Notes: a model not told the origin generated them from the letters alone. 64,000 bases of DNA from Stappia sp. MMSF_3263 (GCF_030733745.1 NZ_JASHIK010000001.1:310001-374000), one strand, 5' to 3'; positions 18,008 to 28,873 are shown, counted from the first letter of the stretch. Made by a program: numbers and translations.

Positions 18008-19101
18008 GTTCCGGCGAAACCGGGGGCTTCGACCGGCAGCAGGCCTTTTCCGGAACACGGGAGGTGCCGGACGCGCTGGCCATCGATACGGAGCGGCTGG
18101 CCGACTTCCTCTCGGTTACCGTGCCGGGCTTTGCCGGGCCGCTCAGCGCCAGCCAGTTCAAGGGCGGCCAGTCCAACCCGACCTATCTGCTCGAGACGCC
18201 GGGCGCCGCCTATGTGCTGCGCCGCAAGCCGCCGGGCAAGCTGCTTCCCTCCGCCCATGCGATCGACCGGGAGTACCGGGTGATGAAGGCGCTTGGCGAA
18301 GCGGGCTTTCCCGTGCCGCGCGTCCATTGCCTGTGCGAGGACGAGGCGGTGATCGGCACGTCCTTCTATGTGATGGACAAGGTGGAGGGGCGGATCTTCT
18401 GGGACCCGTCCATGCCGGGCGAGGACCGGGCAACGCGCGCCTCCGTCTACGGTGCCATGAACGCGACCCTGGCGCATTTGCACGGGATCGAGCCGGCGGC
18501 GGCGGGGCTCGGCGATTTCGGCAAGGGCGAGGGCTATGTCGCCCGCCAGATCGCCCGTTGGTCGAAACAATACCGCGCTTCGGAAATCGAGCGGATCGAC
18601 GAGATGGACCGGTTGATCGACTGGCTGCCGACGCGGTTGCCCCAGGCCGGCCCGGTCCGGGTCGTGCACGGAGACTTCCGCCTCGACAACCTGATCGTCG
18701 CGCCCGACCGTGCCGAGGTTGCCGCCGTGCTCGACTGGGAACTGTCGACGCTCGGCGATCCGGTCGCCGACTTCACCTATCACTGCATGCAATGGGTGAT
18801 GCCGGAAGGTCCGGACGGCGGCGGCATCGGAACGTTGAAAGGGCATGACATCGAGGCGCTCGGCCTGCCGGAGCTTGCCGGCTACATCACCGCCTATGAG
18901 CGGGCGACGGGTTTCTCCGTTGCCGCGGATCTCGACTTTTTCTTCGCCTACAATTTCTTCCGCATCGCCGCGATCCTGCAGGGCATTGCCGGGCGGGTGC
19001 GCGACGGCACCGCCGCCAATGCGAATGCAGCGGTGATGGAACGCCAAGTCCGGCCGCTCGCCGAGACCGCCTGGGGCTTTGCGATTCGCGCGGGGGCGTG
19101 A
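18004..19101 (+). CDS. phosphotransferase (APH/ACAD10-11-like kinase) family protein
   Basis: A 365-residue aminoglycoside-phosphotransferase-fold kinase. The catalytic loop is VHGDFRLDNLIV and the metal motif VLDWELSTLGDPVADF. The LRRKPPGKLLPSAHAIDREYRVMKAL region matches kinases fused to or neighbouring acyl-CoA dehydrogenases (ACAD10/11), which phosphorylate 4-hydroxy acids. The start is GTG at 18004 in a GTGA overlap with the dehalogenase-like gene, so the two are translationally coupled. That pairing suggests a shared catabolic substrate, but no acyl-CoA dehydrogenase is adjacent. The substrate is not known. Confidence 0.88.
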   Translation: MSSGETGGFDRQQAFSGTREVPDALAIDTERLADFLSVTVPGFAGPLSASQFKGGQSNPTYLLETPGAAYVLRRKPPGKLLPSAHAIDREYRVMKALGEAGFPVPRVHCLCEDEAVIGTSFYVMDKVEGRIFWDPSMPGEDRATRASVYGAMNATLAHLHGIEPAAAGLGDFGKGEGYVARQIARWSKQYRASEIERIDEMDRLIDWLPTRLPQAGPVRVVHGDFRLDNLIVAPDRAEVAAVLDWELSTLGDPVADFTYHCMQWVMPEGPDGGGIGTLKGHDIEALGLPELAGYITAYERATGFSVAADLDFFFAYNFFRIAAILQGIAGRVRDGTAANANAAVMERQVRPLAETAWGFAIRAGA

Positions 19102-19135
19102 GGGGCGCTGGTGGCGGAGACCGCCGTGCCCGGGA

Positions 19136-20560
19136 TCAGACGGCCGTGCCGCCGATCGTCATCGCGTTGATTCTCAGTGTCGGCTGGCCGACGCCGACCG
19201 GAACGCCCTGACCCTGCTTGCCGCAGGTGCCGATACCGGGATCGAGCGCCATGTCGTTGCCGATGGCGCTGATCCGGGTCAACGCGTCCGGGCCGTTGCC
19301 GATCAGCATCGCGCCCTTGACCGGTGCGCCGATGCGGCCGTTCTCGACCCGGTAAGCCTCCGTGCAGGAAAACACGAACTTGCCGGACGTGATGTCGACC
19401 TGGCCACCGCCGAAGGAAACGGCATAGATGCCGTCCTTGACGCCTTCCAGGATCTCGCCCGGGTCGCGGTCGCCGGCCAGCATGATCGTGTTGGTCATGC
19501 GTGGCATCGGGATATGGGCGAAGGACTGCCGCCGGCCGTTGCCGGTGGACCGGGTGCCCATCAGCCGGGCGTTCTGACGGTCCTGCATGTAACCGGTGAG
19601 AATGCCGTCCTCGATCAGCACGGTGCGGCCGGTCGGCGTTCCTTCGTCGTCGATGGTCAGCGAGCCGCGCCGACCGCCGATGGTGCCGTCGTCAACGATG
19701 GTGACGCCCTTGGAGGCGACGCGCTGCCCCATCAACCCGGCAAAGGCCGAGGTCTTCTTTCGGTTGAAATCGCCTTCCAGCCCGTGCCCGACCGCCTCGT
19801 GCAGCAGGATGCCGGGCCAGCCGGCCCCGAGCACCACGTCGAAACTGCCGGCCGGGGCGGGCACCGCCTCCAGATTGACCAGCGCCTGCCGCAGTGCCTC
19901 GTCGACGGCGCCCTTCCAGCTCTCCTCGGTGACGAAGGCCTCGACCATGTCGCGGCCGCCGAACCCGTGCGAGCCGCTTTCCTGTCGCGCGCCCTCGCCA
20001 GCGACGACGGAGACGCCGAAGCGGACCAGGGGACGGATGTCGCGGACCCGGTGGCCGTCGGCGCGCAGGATGTCGACCACCTGCCAGGAGGTGGCGAGCG
20101 AGACGCTCACCTGGCGGACCTTGGGATCGCGGGCCCTTGCATAGGCATCGATCGCCTGCAGCAGCGCGACCTTGTCGGCGAAGGCGGGGGTTTGCAGCGG
20201 ATTGGCATCGCCGTAAAGCCGCGCATTGGTGCGCTGGGGTGCGGCGGCATAGGTTCCCGAATGCCCGGAAGTGACGGCGGAGACCGCATCGGCGGCGCGC
20301 TTCAAGGCCGCTTCCGAGATCTCGCCGGAATGGGCGTAACCGGCGGCCTCGCCGGCGACGGCACGCAGGCCGAACCCTTGCGTCGTGTCGTAATTGGCGC
20401 CCTTCAGGCGGCCATTGTCGAAGACGAGGCTTTCCGATTGCCGGTACTCGAGGAAGAGCTCGCCGTCATCGGCACCGGCAAGCGCCGCGCCGACAATGGC
20501 GCGCGCCCGGTCCTCGGAGAGGCCCGCGCCGGAAAGAAGATCGGTTGCCGTGTCGGTCAT
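19136..20560 (-). CDS. tldD: metalloprotease TldD
   Basis: A 474-residue zinc peptidase subunit, partner of PmbA (TldE). The HExxxH motif HEAVGHGLEGD is present, with the conserved C-terminal EAYRVENGRIGAPVKGAMLIG and GNDMALDPGIGTCGKQGQG blocks. AAGGAAG is well placed upstream of the ATG at 20560. tldD and pmbA are about 5.4 kb apart here rather than adjacent, as is common in alphaproteobacteria. It is convergent with the kinase gene. Confidence 0.96.
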   Translation of the reverse strand: MTDTATDLLSGAGLSEDRARAIVGAALAGADDGELFLEYRQSESLVFDNGRLKGANYDTTQGFGLRAVAGEAAGYAHSGEISEAALKRAADAVSAVTSGHSGTYAAAPQRTNARLYGDANPLQTPAFADKVALLQAIDAYARARDPKVRQVSVSLATSWQVVDILRADGHRVRDIRPLVRFGVSVVAGEGARQESGSHGFGGRDMVEAFVTEESWKGAVDEALRQALVNLEAVPAPAGSFDVVLGAGWPGILLHEAVGHGLEGDFNRKKTSAFAGLMGQRVASKGVTIVDDGTIGGRRGSLTIDDEGTPTGRTVLIEDGILTGYMQDRQNARLMGTRSTGNGRRQSFAHIPMPRMTNTIMLAGDRDPGEILEGVKDGIYAVSFGGGQVDITSGKFVFSCTEAYRVENGRIGAPVKGAMLIGNGPDALTRISAIGNDMALDPGIGTCGKQGQGVPVGVGQPTLRINAMTIGGTAV

Positions 20561-20633
20561 CGATTCGCTTCCTTCGGGACAGTCGCGATCGCCGCGACAT
20601 CGCGGCCGGGTTCATTGCGCAGGAGCGCCCGCA

Positions 20634-21152
20634 TCAGGGCAGGGCGGCGAATCCCTCGGAGAAGCCGTTCAGCGAGATCGGAATGCCGATGCCTTCCTCG
20701 GGCGTCTGGAAGATGACGAAGGTGGCAGCCTGTCCGGTCTGCATCTTGTTCACCAGATCGTCCTGCATCACCACCTCGACGATGCATCCGTTCGGCAGGC
20801 AGCGCACGAAGCCTGCCCGCCCGACATCCGCGTTGTCGACCCTCAGGCCAAGCCCCATCGGCAACAGCACGCCGAGCGGTGCTAGAACCCTGAGCAAACG
20901 CGAGTTCTTGTCGGCCGTCTTCAGCACGATCACCGAAAGGCCGACATTCTCGCGGTCGTCCGCGGTGACGTTCTGGATGAGCGCGCATTGCTCTTCCTGG
21001 GCGCCGGCCGGCGTGTCGCACCGCATCTGCCAGTCGCCATGGACCGAGCGGACCGCGCCTTGCGCATGCGCCAAAGGCGCCGCCATGATCTGGGCAAGGA
21101 CGGCAAGCACGGCCGCGATGCGGAAACTCATCGGCTTGGTGAAAACTGGCAC
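20634..21152 (-). CDS. invasion-associated locus B (IalB) family protein
   Basis: A 172-residue secreted protein. The N-terminus is a signal peptide (MSFRIAAVLAVLAQIMAAPLAHA), and the rest is the IalB domain: VHGDWQMRCD, QCALIQNV, LPLGVLLPMGLGLRVD-like strands and RCLPNGCIVEV, with four Cys that can form two disulfides. IalB of Bartonella promotes erythrocyte invasion; in free-living Hyphomicrobiales its role is unclear. GTG at 21152 is preferred because GGAG lies 8 bases ahead; ATG at 21131 is the alternative and starts at the signal peptide. It is divergent from the cox operon. Confidence 0.85.
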   Translation of the reverse strand: MPVFTKPMSFRIAAVLAVLAQIMAAPLAHAQGAVRSVHGDWQMRCDTPAGAQEEQCALIQNVTADDRENVGLSVIVLKTADKNSRLLRVLAPLGVLLPMGLGLRVDNADVGRAGFVRCLPNGCIVEVVMQDDLVNKMQTGQAATFVIFQTPEEGIGIPISLNGFSEGFAALP

Positions 21153-21663
21153 GGTCAGAACTCCGTTGGTTCGCGGCAATCGGTCGATCGGCGACAGTAC
21201 CGCCGCGGTCGGGTGGCGCGGCGCCGGAACTTCGCCGCGTCAGCCGGGCGACTGTCGCCTGATTCGCGGTTCGTCGCGCATGCAGAGCTTTGTCGACCCT
21301 TGAAAAGCCGATTTCAAGGCGAAAGGTACCGCAACGGCCCGCTTTCCCGCATGGCGAAGACGCCGAACCACCTTTTCGGGAACATGCGGGAGGGGATGGC
21401 AGGATTGGGCCGGAATTTGGGCATTGCCGCAACTCGTGCATTGCGCTACGTGGCGGCTTATGGTTTTTCATCCCGACTTTGACGTCGATCAAGCGGTCTT
21501 GCGGCGTTTTGACGCCCCTTTCTGTCATGTCGTCATGCGATAAGCTAGAAAACGGCTGGCAGCGCGAGACGGCTTTCGCGAGACGGGCACGGCGACAGCG
21601 CCGCAAGAATTGGGTAATAGACCTCCGGCATGGATCTCCGGGGGTCAGGAAGGGAGCACGGAC
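21153..21663. other. 511-base divergent intergenic region, ialB / coxB
   Basis: This spacer must hold the promoters for the IalB gene (minus) and the oxidase operon (plus). Two TTGACG words (about 21479 and 21509) are possible -35 boxes, and a GATAAG word lies at 21539-21544, but no box pair has good spacing. GGAAGGGAGCACGGAC forms the coxB ribosome binding site at the end. The open frame at about 21290-21667 has no family features and I read it as chance. Confidence 0.4.
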
Positions 21664-22581
21664 GTGACAGGACTGGTCAAGCGTCTGACGACGATCGCGG
21701 CGGCGGCACTGGCCCCGCTGGGCTTTGCAGGCGCGGCATCGGCCGCGCAGCCGGAACCGTGGCAGATGGGCTTTCAGCCGGCTGTGACGGAAGTCATGGA
21801 AGACATCACCTGGTTCAGCGACTTCACGCTGGTGATCATCACCGTGATCACGCTGTTCGTCCTCGGCCTGCTCCTGTGGTGCATCTTCCGCTTCAATTCG
21901 AAGGCCAACCCGACCCCGTCGCGCACCTCCCACAACACCGTCATCGAGGTGGTGTGGACGCTGGTGCCGATCCTCGTCCTGGTGGCGATCTCGATCCCCT
22001 CCTTCCGTCTGCTCTACAAGCAGATCGAACTTCCTGAATACGACATGACGGTCAAGGCGACCGGCCTTCAGTGGGCATGGACCTACGACTACACGGACGA
22101 AGGCATGGAGGGCGTTTCGCTGTCCTCCTACATGCTCGACAACGAAGGCCGCGCCGAGAAGGCCGACCGTTACGGCCGTCCGGCCGAGGAATATCCCCGC
22201 CTGCTCGCCGTCGACTACGAGATGGTCGTCCCGGTCAACAAGACAGTCCGCGTCCAGGTCACCGCCGCCGACGTGCTGCACTCCTTCGCCATGCCGGCCT
22301 TCGGCCTGAAGATGGACGCCGTTCCCGGCCGTCTCAACGAGACCTGGTTCCGGGCCGAGAAGACCGGCATCTATTACGGCCAGTGCTCGGAGCTGTGCGG
22401 CAAGGATCATGCCTTCATGCCGATCGCCATCCGGGTGGTCGAGCAGGAACTCTATGACGCCTGGGCGGAAGCGGCGAAGACCGATGTCGATGCGGCCAAC
22501 GACCAGTTGATGGCGGCGCTCGGCAAGCCGGCGAGCACCGCCGATGCGGCACCCGGCGCGCTCGACGTCGCCGCCCGCTGA
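21664..22581 (+). CDS. coxB: cytochrome c oxidase subunit II
   Basis: A 305-residue subunit of the aa3 oxidase. Signal peptide to about residue 29 (AAALAPLGFAGAASAAQPE), two transmembrane helices, then a periplasmic cupredoxin domain. The CuA site is complete: DVLHSFAMPAF (His) and GQCSELCGKDHAFMP (two Cys, Glu, His, Met), and the aromatic patch LQWAWTYDY takes electrons from cytochrome c. GTG at 21664 is chosen because GGGAG lies just upstream. First gene of the cox operon; ctaD follows. Confidence 0.96.
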   Translation: MTGLVKRLTTIAAAALAPLGFAGAASAAQPEPWQMGFQPAVTEVMEDITWFSDFTLVIITVITLFVLGLLLWCIFRFNSKANPTPSRTSHNTVIEVVWTLVPILVLVAISIPSFRLLYKQIELPEYDMTVKATGLQWAWTYDYTDEGMEGVSLSSYMLDNEGRAEKADRYGRPAEEYPRLLAVDYEMVVPVNKTVRVQVTAADVLHSFAMPAFGLKMDAVPGRLNETWFRAEKTGIYYGQCSELCGKDHAFMPIAIRVVEQELYDAWAEAAKTDVDAANDQLMAALGKPASTADAAPGALDVAAR

Positions 22582-22608
22582 CGAAATCAAGGAAGGCGCG
22601 GGCGGTGA

Positions 22609-24288
<1,680 letters not shown>

Positions 24289-24305
24289 GCGCGCGGCCCG
24301 AACAG

Positions 24306-24335
24306 GACGCCACGCCGGTTCTCTGGCGTGGCGTC
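24306..24335 (+). other. perfect 11-bp hairpin between ctaD and ctaB
   Basis: GACGCCACGCC, an 8-base loop and GGCGTGGCGTC form a perfect stem 18 bases after the ctaD stop. No T-run follows, so it is unlikely to be a full terminator. It may limit read-through or protect the coxB-ctaD message from 3' decay, giving more structural subunit than farnesyltransferase. Confidence 0.55.
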
Positions 24336-24385
24336 ACGGAATTTGAACCGATCGGACCCCAAGCGGGTCGCCGCAAGGACCAGAA

Positions 24386-25336
24386 ATGTCGCTCGCAGAT
24401 ATCCAGGACCGCAGCCTTGACGACGCCACCGCCTTCGGCGGGCAGGGCGATGTCGGCGATTACCTGGCGCTGCTCAAGCCGCGCGTCATGTCGCTGGTGA
24501 TCTTCACCGCACTGGTCGGCCTGCTGATCGCGCCCGGCTCGATCCATCCGGTCCTGGGCGCGGTCGCGATCCTGTGCATCGCGGTTGGCGCGGGCGCGTC
24601 CGGCGCCCTCAACATGTGGTACGACGCGGATATCGACGCGGTCATGTCGCGCACGGTGAAGCGACCCATCCCGGCCGGCAAGGTGACCCGCGAGGAGGCG
24701 CTCGCCTTCGGCCTGACGCTCTCGGCCTTTTCCGTCGTCGTGCTGGGGCTCGCCGTCAACTGGCTGGCGGCCGGGCTGCTCGCCTTCACGATCTTCTTCT
24801 ACGCGGTCGTCTACACGATGTGGCTGAAGCGCTCGACGCCGCAGAACATCGTCATCGGCGGAGCCGCCGGCGCCTTTCCCCCGATGATCGGCTGGGCCGC
24901 GGTCACCGGGACGGTGACGTTGGAAAGCACCGTCCTGTTCCTGATCATCTTCATGTGGACGCCGCCGCATTTCTGGGCGTTGGCCCTGTTCAAGCGCGGC
25001 GACTACGAGGCCGCCCGCATCCCGATGCTGCCGGTCGTCGCCGGCGAGGATGCAACGCGCACCCAGATCCTCGTCTACTCCGTGCTGCTTGCCCCGATCG
25101 GCGTCGCGCCGGCGCTGCTCGGCTTCGCCTCCGCCGGCTACGGCGTTGCCGCCGCTGTTCTGGGCGCTGCATTCGTCTGGTACGCACTGCGTGTCTACAC
25201 GGTGCGGGAGGGGGAGCCGGCGCGCAAGGCGGCCGTACGTCTCTTCACCTTCTCGCTGGTCTACCTCTTCCTGGTCTTTGCGCTCCTCCTCGGTGACAGC
25301 CTCTTCGGCCGCCTTGTCGCGGGAGGCTGGCTGTGA
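24386..25336 (+). CDS. ctaB: protoheme IX farnesyltransferase (haem O synthase)
   Basis: A 316-residue UbiA-superfamily membrane enzyme that adds farnesyl to haem b, giving haem O, the precursor of haem A for the oxidase. The Asp motif [19 protein letters not shown] and the second conserved loop [15 protein letters not shown] are intact. About nine hydrophobic helices are visible. Its stop overlaps the GTG start of the small coxF gene (GTGA). Confidence 0.96.
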   Translation: MSLADIQDRSLDDATAFGGQGDVGDYLALLKPRVMSLVIFTALVGLLIAPGSIHPVLGAVAILCIAVGAGASGALNMWYDADIDAVMSRTVKRPIPAGKVTREEALAFGLTLSAFSVVVLGLAVNWLAAGLLAFTIFFYAVVYTMWLKRSTPQNIVIGGAAGAFPPMIGWAAVTGTVTLESTVLFLIIFMWTPPHFWALALFKRGDYEAARIPMLPVVAGEDATRTQILVYSVLLAPIGVAPALLGFASAGYGVAAAVLGAAFVWYALRVYTVREGEPARKAAVRLFTFSLVYLFLVFALLLGDSLFGRLVAGGWL

Positions 25337-25488
25337 GCGACGACGGAATTCGCCCAACCGAGGAACAGAAGCGCCGCCAGCGCGGCCGGTCGGTCGCCAT
25401 CGGCCTGGCGCTGGCCGGACTGGTGCTGCTCTTTTACGTGATCACGCTGGTCAAGATGGGACCCGGCGTGTTCGACCGGTCGCTTTGA
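25333..25488 (+). CDS. coxF: small single-span oxidase operon protein (CoxF/CtaF-like)
   Basis: A 51-residue protein with GTG start overlapping the ctaB stop in GTGA. It has a basic, charged N-terminus ([11 protein letters not shown]), one transmembrane helix (about residues 21-40) and a short tail [11 protein letters not shown]. This is the usual form of the CoxF protein found between ctaB and ctaG in alphaproteobacterial oxidase operons. Its role is in oxidase assembly or stability by context only. The gene is short enough to be missed by length-filtered gene calling. Confidence 0.8.
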   Translation: MSDDGIRPTEEQKRRQRGRSVAIGLALAGLVLLFYVITLVKMGPGVFDRSL

Positions 25489-25507
25489 GGAAAGGCAGGG
25501 ACATCGC

Positions 25508-26170
25508 ATGACGCGTGAGACCGAACCTCAGAATGCCGAAGACCGTGATGCCGACTCCCGAAATGGGAGGAGCGCAGCAGGCGCTGCGCGGCTGTCGCGT
25601 TCCAATCGCCGCGTGGCGGTGTCCGTGCTCGGCGGCGTGATGCTGATGATCGGCGCCGCCTATGCGGCTGTGCCGCTTTACGAGCTGTTTTGCCAGGTGA
25701 CGGGCTACGGCGGCACGACGCAGCGCGCCGATGCGCCGACCGGCACGATCATCGACCGCAAGATCACCGTGCGTTTCGACGGGAACGTCAATTCCGATCT
25801 GCCCTGGGACTTCAGGCCGCAGCAGCGCACGGTCACCCTGCGCATGGGCGAGAGCACGCAGGTTGCCTATGTCGCGACAAACCGCGGCGGCGACGGTACC
25901 ATCGGAACGTCGGTGTTCAACGTCACGCCCTTCGAGGCGGGGTCCTACTTCAACAAGATCGAGTGTTTCTGTTTCACCGAGCAGCCGTTGAAGGCGGGCG
26001 AATCCGTCGAGATGCCGGTGGTGTTCTTCGTCGATCCGGCCATGGACGAGGACGAGCAACTGAAGCACATCAAGGAGATAACACTCTCCTACACCTTCTT
26101 CCCTGTGAAGGGATCCGAAACGCCGGTCGCGGCCGCACCCGCCACGCCGGACGCCAACGACCGCATGTAG
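25508..26170 (+). CDS. ctaG: cytochrome c oxidase assembly protein CtaG (Cox11)
   Basis: A 220-residue copper chaperone that delivers Cu to the CuB site of subunit I. A cytosolic N-terminal tail is followed by one membrane helix (about 36-56) and a periplasmic immunoglobulin-like domain. The copper-binding motif ECFCFTEQPLKAGE has both Cys of CFCF, and PVVFFVDPAM is the conserved Cox11 strand. The first Cys near the membrane (LFCQVTGYGGTTQ) is also present. It ends 68 bases before coxC. Confidence 0.96.
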   Translation: MTRETEPQNAEDRDADSRNGRSAAGAARLSRSNRRVAVSVLGGVMLMIGAAYAAVPLYELFCQVTGYGGTTQRADAPTGTIIDRKITVRFDGNVNSDLPWDFRPQQRTVTLRMGESTQVAYVATNRGGDGTIGTSVFNVTPFEAGSYFNKIECFCFTEQPLKAGESVEMPVVFFVDPAMDEDEQLKHIKEITLSYTFFPVKGSETPVAAAPATPDANDRM

Positions 26171-26196
26171 ACGCCTGATTTCTAGATGCCTGACTT

Positions 26197-26210
26197 CCGC
26201 CCGCGGGCGG
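26197..26210. other. 14-base perfect palindrome between ctaG and coxC
   Basis: CCGCCCGCGGGCGG is self-complementary and sits in the 68-base spacer, 28 bases before the coxC ATG. Just ahead of it GCCTGA is repeated in GCCTGATTTC and GCCTGACTTC. It could be a small RNA structure or a site left by local duplication; nothing more can be said. Confidence 0.35.
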
Positions 26211-26238
26211 CATGAGAGAGAACCGGGGGAGAGTACCC

Positions 26239-27099
26239 ATGGCGCACGCCAAGAACCACGACTACCATCTTGTCGATCCGAGCCCGTGGCCGTTCCTCGG
26301 CGGCATCGGCGCCTTCATCATGGCGCTCGGCGCCGTCGGCCTGTTCCGCTACACGCAAGGCGGCGAGTTCCTCCTGTTCGGCGTCGACCTCGCCGGCTGG
26401 GGCATCTTCGCCGTCGGCACGCTGGTCGTCCTTTACGTGATGTTCGGCTGGTGGCGCGACACCATCCGCGAATCCATCGCGGGCGACCACACTCCGGTCG
26501 TGCAGCTGCACCTGCGTTACGGAATGCTGCTGTTCATCGCCTCGGAAGTGATGTTCTTCGCCGCCTGGTTCTGGGCCTTCTTCGACGCCTCGCTGTTCCC
26601 CAATGACGCCGCCCAGTTCGCCCGCGTCGAGGCGACCGGCGGTGTCTGGCCGCCGGCCGGCATCGAGACCTTCGATCCCTGGCACCTGCCTCTGCTCAAC
26701 ACGCTGATCCTGCTGACCTCCGGCACGACGGTGACCTGGGCGCATCACGCTCTGCTGCATGACGACCGCGAAGGCCTGAAGTGGGGCCTGACGCTGACCG
26801 TCCTGCTCGGCGTGCTGTTCTCCTTCGTCCAGGCCTACGAGTACAGCCATGCGGCCTTCGGCTTCTCCGGCTCGATCTACGGCGCGACCTTCTTCATGGC
26901 GACCGGTTTCCACGGCTTCCATGTCATCGTCGGCACGATCTTCCTGCTGATCTGCCTGATCCGCGCCTCCATCGGCCAGTTCACCCCGCAGAAGCATTTC
27001 GGCTTCGAGGCGGCGGCCTGGTACTGGCACTTCGTCGACGTGGTCTGGCTGTTCCTGTTCGTGTCGATCTACATCTGGGCGGCCGGTCCCGCGCATTGA
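26239..27099 (+). CDS. coxC: cytochrome c oxidase subunit III
   Basis: A 286-residue membrane subunit with seven helices, start [18 protein letters not shown]. Family features are [35 protein letters not shown], and the C-terminal [15 protein letters not shown] followed by [16 protein letters not shown]. The ATG at 26239 follows a GGGGGAGAG run. Its stop overlaps the TTG start of an L,D-transpeptidase-like gene (TTGA), so that gene looks coupled to oxidase expression. Confidence 0.97.
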   Translation: MAHAKNHDYHLVDPSPWPFLGGIGAFIMALGAVGLFRYTQGGEFLLFGVDLAGWGIFAVGTLVVLYVMFGWWRDTIRESIAGDHTPVVQLHLRYGMLLFIASEVMFFAAWFWAFFDASLFPNDAAQFARVEATGGVWPPAGIETFDPWHLPLLNTLILLTSGTTVTWAHHALLHDDREGLKWGLTLTVLLGVLFSFVQAYEYSHAAFGFSGSIYGATFFMATGFHGFHVIVGTIFLLICLIRASIGQFTPQKHFGFEAAAWYWHFVDVVWLFLFVSIYIWAAGPAH

Positions 27100-27626
27100 T
27101 CCGCACGGCAACATGGTGCCGGTTCGCGGCAACCCTTATGCTCTTCCTGTCCGCGGCGGTCGCAACCGCCGCGGACAGTTTCGTTGAGGGCGAAGCGTCC
27201 CGGGCCGGGCGCGTCGAGGTCCGGAAAGCCGCCCGCCTGCTGCTGTTGCTCGACCAGGACGGCGCGGAACTTCGGCGCTACACGGTGGCGCTTGGCGGCG
27301 ACCCGCAGGGAGACAAGCGCCGGGAGGGCGACAGCCGCACGCCGGAGGGGCGCTATGTCGTCGACTGGCGGAATCCGGACAGCGCCTACCATCTGTCGCT
27401 GCATGTTTCCTACCCGGATGAGCGGGACCGCGCCGAGGCCGCCGCGCGCGGGGAGGATCCCGGGGGCATGATCATGATCCATGGCATGCGCAACGGATTT
27501 GGCTGGCTCGGCACCCTGCATCAATATGTCGACTGGACGGATGGCTGCATCGCCGTCACCAATAAAGAGATCGAGGAGATCTGGCGGCTGGTGCCGAACG
27601 GCACGCCGATCGACATCCTTCCCTGA
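27096..27626 (+). CDS. L,D-transpeptidase (YkuD) family protein in the cox operon
   Basis: A 176-residue secreted protein. Signal peptide (about residues 1-26, [17 protein letters not shown]), then a YkuD-fold domain: [27 protein letters not shown] (His129) and the catalytic motif [16 protein letters not shown] with Cys151. The usual SxGC(I/V)R lacks its Arg here (DGCIAV), as in some periplasmic relatives. These enzymes cross-link peptidoglycan or tether lipoproteins to it. The only start that gives a full signal peptide is TTG at 27096, overlapping the coxC stop. It is an unusual passenger in an oxidase operon. Substrate unknown. Confidence 0.82.
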   Translation: MIRTATWCRFAATLMLFLSAAVATAADSFVEGEASRAGRVEVRKAARLLLLLDQDGAELRRYTVALGGDPQGDKRREGDSRTPEGRYVVDWRNPDSAYHLSLHVSYPDERDRAEAAARGEDPGGMIMIHGMRNGFGWLGTLHQYVDWTDGCIAVTNKEIEEIWRLVPNGTPIDILP

Positions 27627-27684
27627 AGCTCCGCTGCTCCGGCATCGGGCCGGAGCGTGAACCTGGCGCCGGGAGCGCTTGCCG

Positions 27685-28116
27685 ATGACCGATCCCGCCG
27701 ATACCACCAGTCACACCGGTTCCGGCAGTGACCGGCCGCATGCCGACCGGGCCCACTATCCGCCGCAGGACGCCATGCGCACGGGTCTTGCCGGCCGCTG
27801 TCCGCGCTGCGGCCAGGGACGGCTCTTCAAGGGGTTCCTGGCGACGCGTCCGGCCTGCTCCAACTGCGGTCTTTCATTCGATTTCGCCGACAGCGGCGAC
27901 GGTCCTGCCGTGTTCATCATCATGATCGTCGGCTTCATCGTCGTTGGCCTCGTGCTGGCCGTCGAAATGACTTTTCGCCCGCCGATCTGGCTTCATATGC
28001 TGCTCTGGCTGCCGCTCACGGTGATCCTCGGTCTCGGCATGCTCCGCCCCCTGAAAGGGCTGATGATCGCCCAGCAGTACCGCCACAGCGCCCGGGAGGG
28101 ACGTGTTGAAGAGTGA
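27685..28116 (+). CDS. DUF983 domain-containing membrane protein
   Basis: A 143-residue protein with a zinc-ribbon-like start, GRCPRCGQGRLFKGFL and ACSNCGLSFDFAD (two CxxC pairs), followed by two transmembrane helices. DUF983 proteins are regular members of alphaproteobacterial cytochrome oxidase operons, placed between coxC and surf1 as here. A role in oxidase assembly is inferred from that position. GGGAG lies 10 bases before the ATG at 27685. The 3' end overlaps surf1 by 14 bases. Confidence 0.9.
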   Translation: MTDPADTTSHTGSGSDRPHADRAHYPPQDAMRTGLAGRCPRCGQGRLFKGFLATRPACSNCGLSFDFADSGDGPAVFIIMIVGFIVVGLVLAVEMTFRPPIWLHMLLWLPLTVILGLGMLRPLKGLMIAQQYRHSAREGRVEE

Positions 28117-28873
28117 AACGGCACAAGGCGGGGGGCGCAGGCTGCTCTGGCCGGCGATCGCGACGGCTATCGCCTTTGCCATCCTGATGGCGCTCGGTAC
28201 CTGGCAGGTGGAGCGGCTGAAATGGAAGCTGGAACTGATCGAGCGTGTCGAGCAGCGTCCGGGCCTGGCGCCGGTCGACCTGCCGCCGGCCGGTGAATGG
28301 CCGCTGATGCGGGAGGCGGAATGGGACTACCGGCCGGTGACGGTGACGGGTCGTTTCCTGCCCGCCGAGGCCTATTACTATCTCTCGCTCGGCAAGCCGA
28401 ATGGCCTGCACGCGGGACCGGGATACTTCGTCTATGCGCCGTTCGAGATTGAAGGCGAGGGCGTCGTCATGGTCAATCGGGGTTTCGTGCCCGAGCCCAT
28501 GCGACAGCCGGAAAGCCGTCCGCAAAGCGCCGTGCCGCAAGGTGAGGTCACGTTGACGGGCCTGTGGCGCCGTGACGAGCGCGGCAACATGCTCACCGTC
28601 GAGCCGGACAGGGCGAAAAACATCTGGTTCGTCCGCGAGGCTCCGGAGATGGCGGCCTCGCTCGGCGTCACGGGTGTCGCGGTCGCCCCGTTCACCATCG
28701 ACCTCGTCGCTCGCCACACGCCGCCCGGAGGATTGCCGCAGGCGGGCGAGACGATCATGACCTTCACCAACAACCACCTGCAATACGTGGTGACCTGGTA
28801 CGGGCTCGGGGCGGCGCTGATCGCTGTGTTCATCGTCTTTGCGCGCGGCGAAAGACGCAAGGGCCGAAGCTGA
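28103..28873 (+). CDS. surf1: SURF1 family cytochrome oxidase assembly protein
   Basis: A 256-residue protein with two membrane helices, one near each end (about 14-32 and 232-250), enclosing a periplasmic domain. Conserved segments are ALGTWQVERLKWK, YRPVTVTGRFL, VNRGFVP and the C-terminal NNHLQYVVTWYGLGAAL. SURF1 helps insert haem A into subunit I. GTG at 28103 follows GGGAGGGAC and overlaps the DUF983 gene. Last gene of the oxidase operon. Confidence 0.95.
   Translation: MLKSETAQGGGRRLLWPAIATAIAFAILMALGTWQVERLKWKLELIERVEQRPGLAPVDLPPAGEWPLMREAEWDYRPVTVTGRFLPAEAYYYLSLGKPNGLHAGPGYFVYAPFEIEGEGVVMVNRGFVPEPMRQPESRPQSAVPQGEVTLTGLWRRDERGNMLTVEPDRAKNIWFVREAPEMAASLGVTGVAVAPFTIDLVARHTPPGGLPQAGETIMTFTNNHLQYVVTWYGLGAALIAVFIVFARGERRKGRS

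Noticed and set aside
21290-21667. A 125-codon plus-strand frame in the ialB-coxB spacer.
   Set aside because: No ribosome binding site, no recognisable domain, and it overlaps the promoter region and coxB start.
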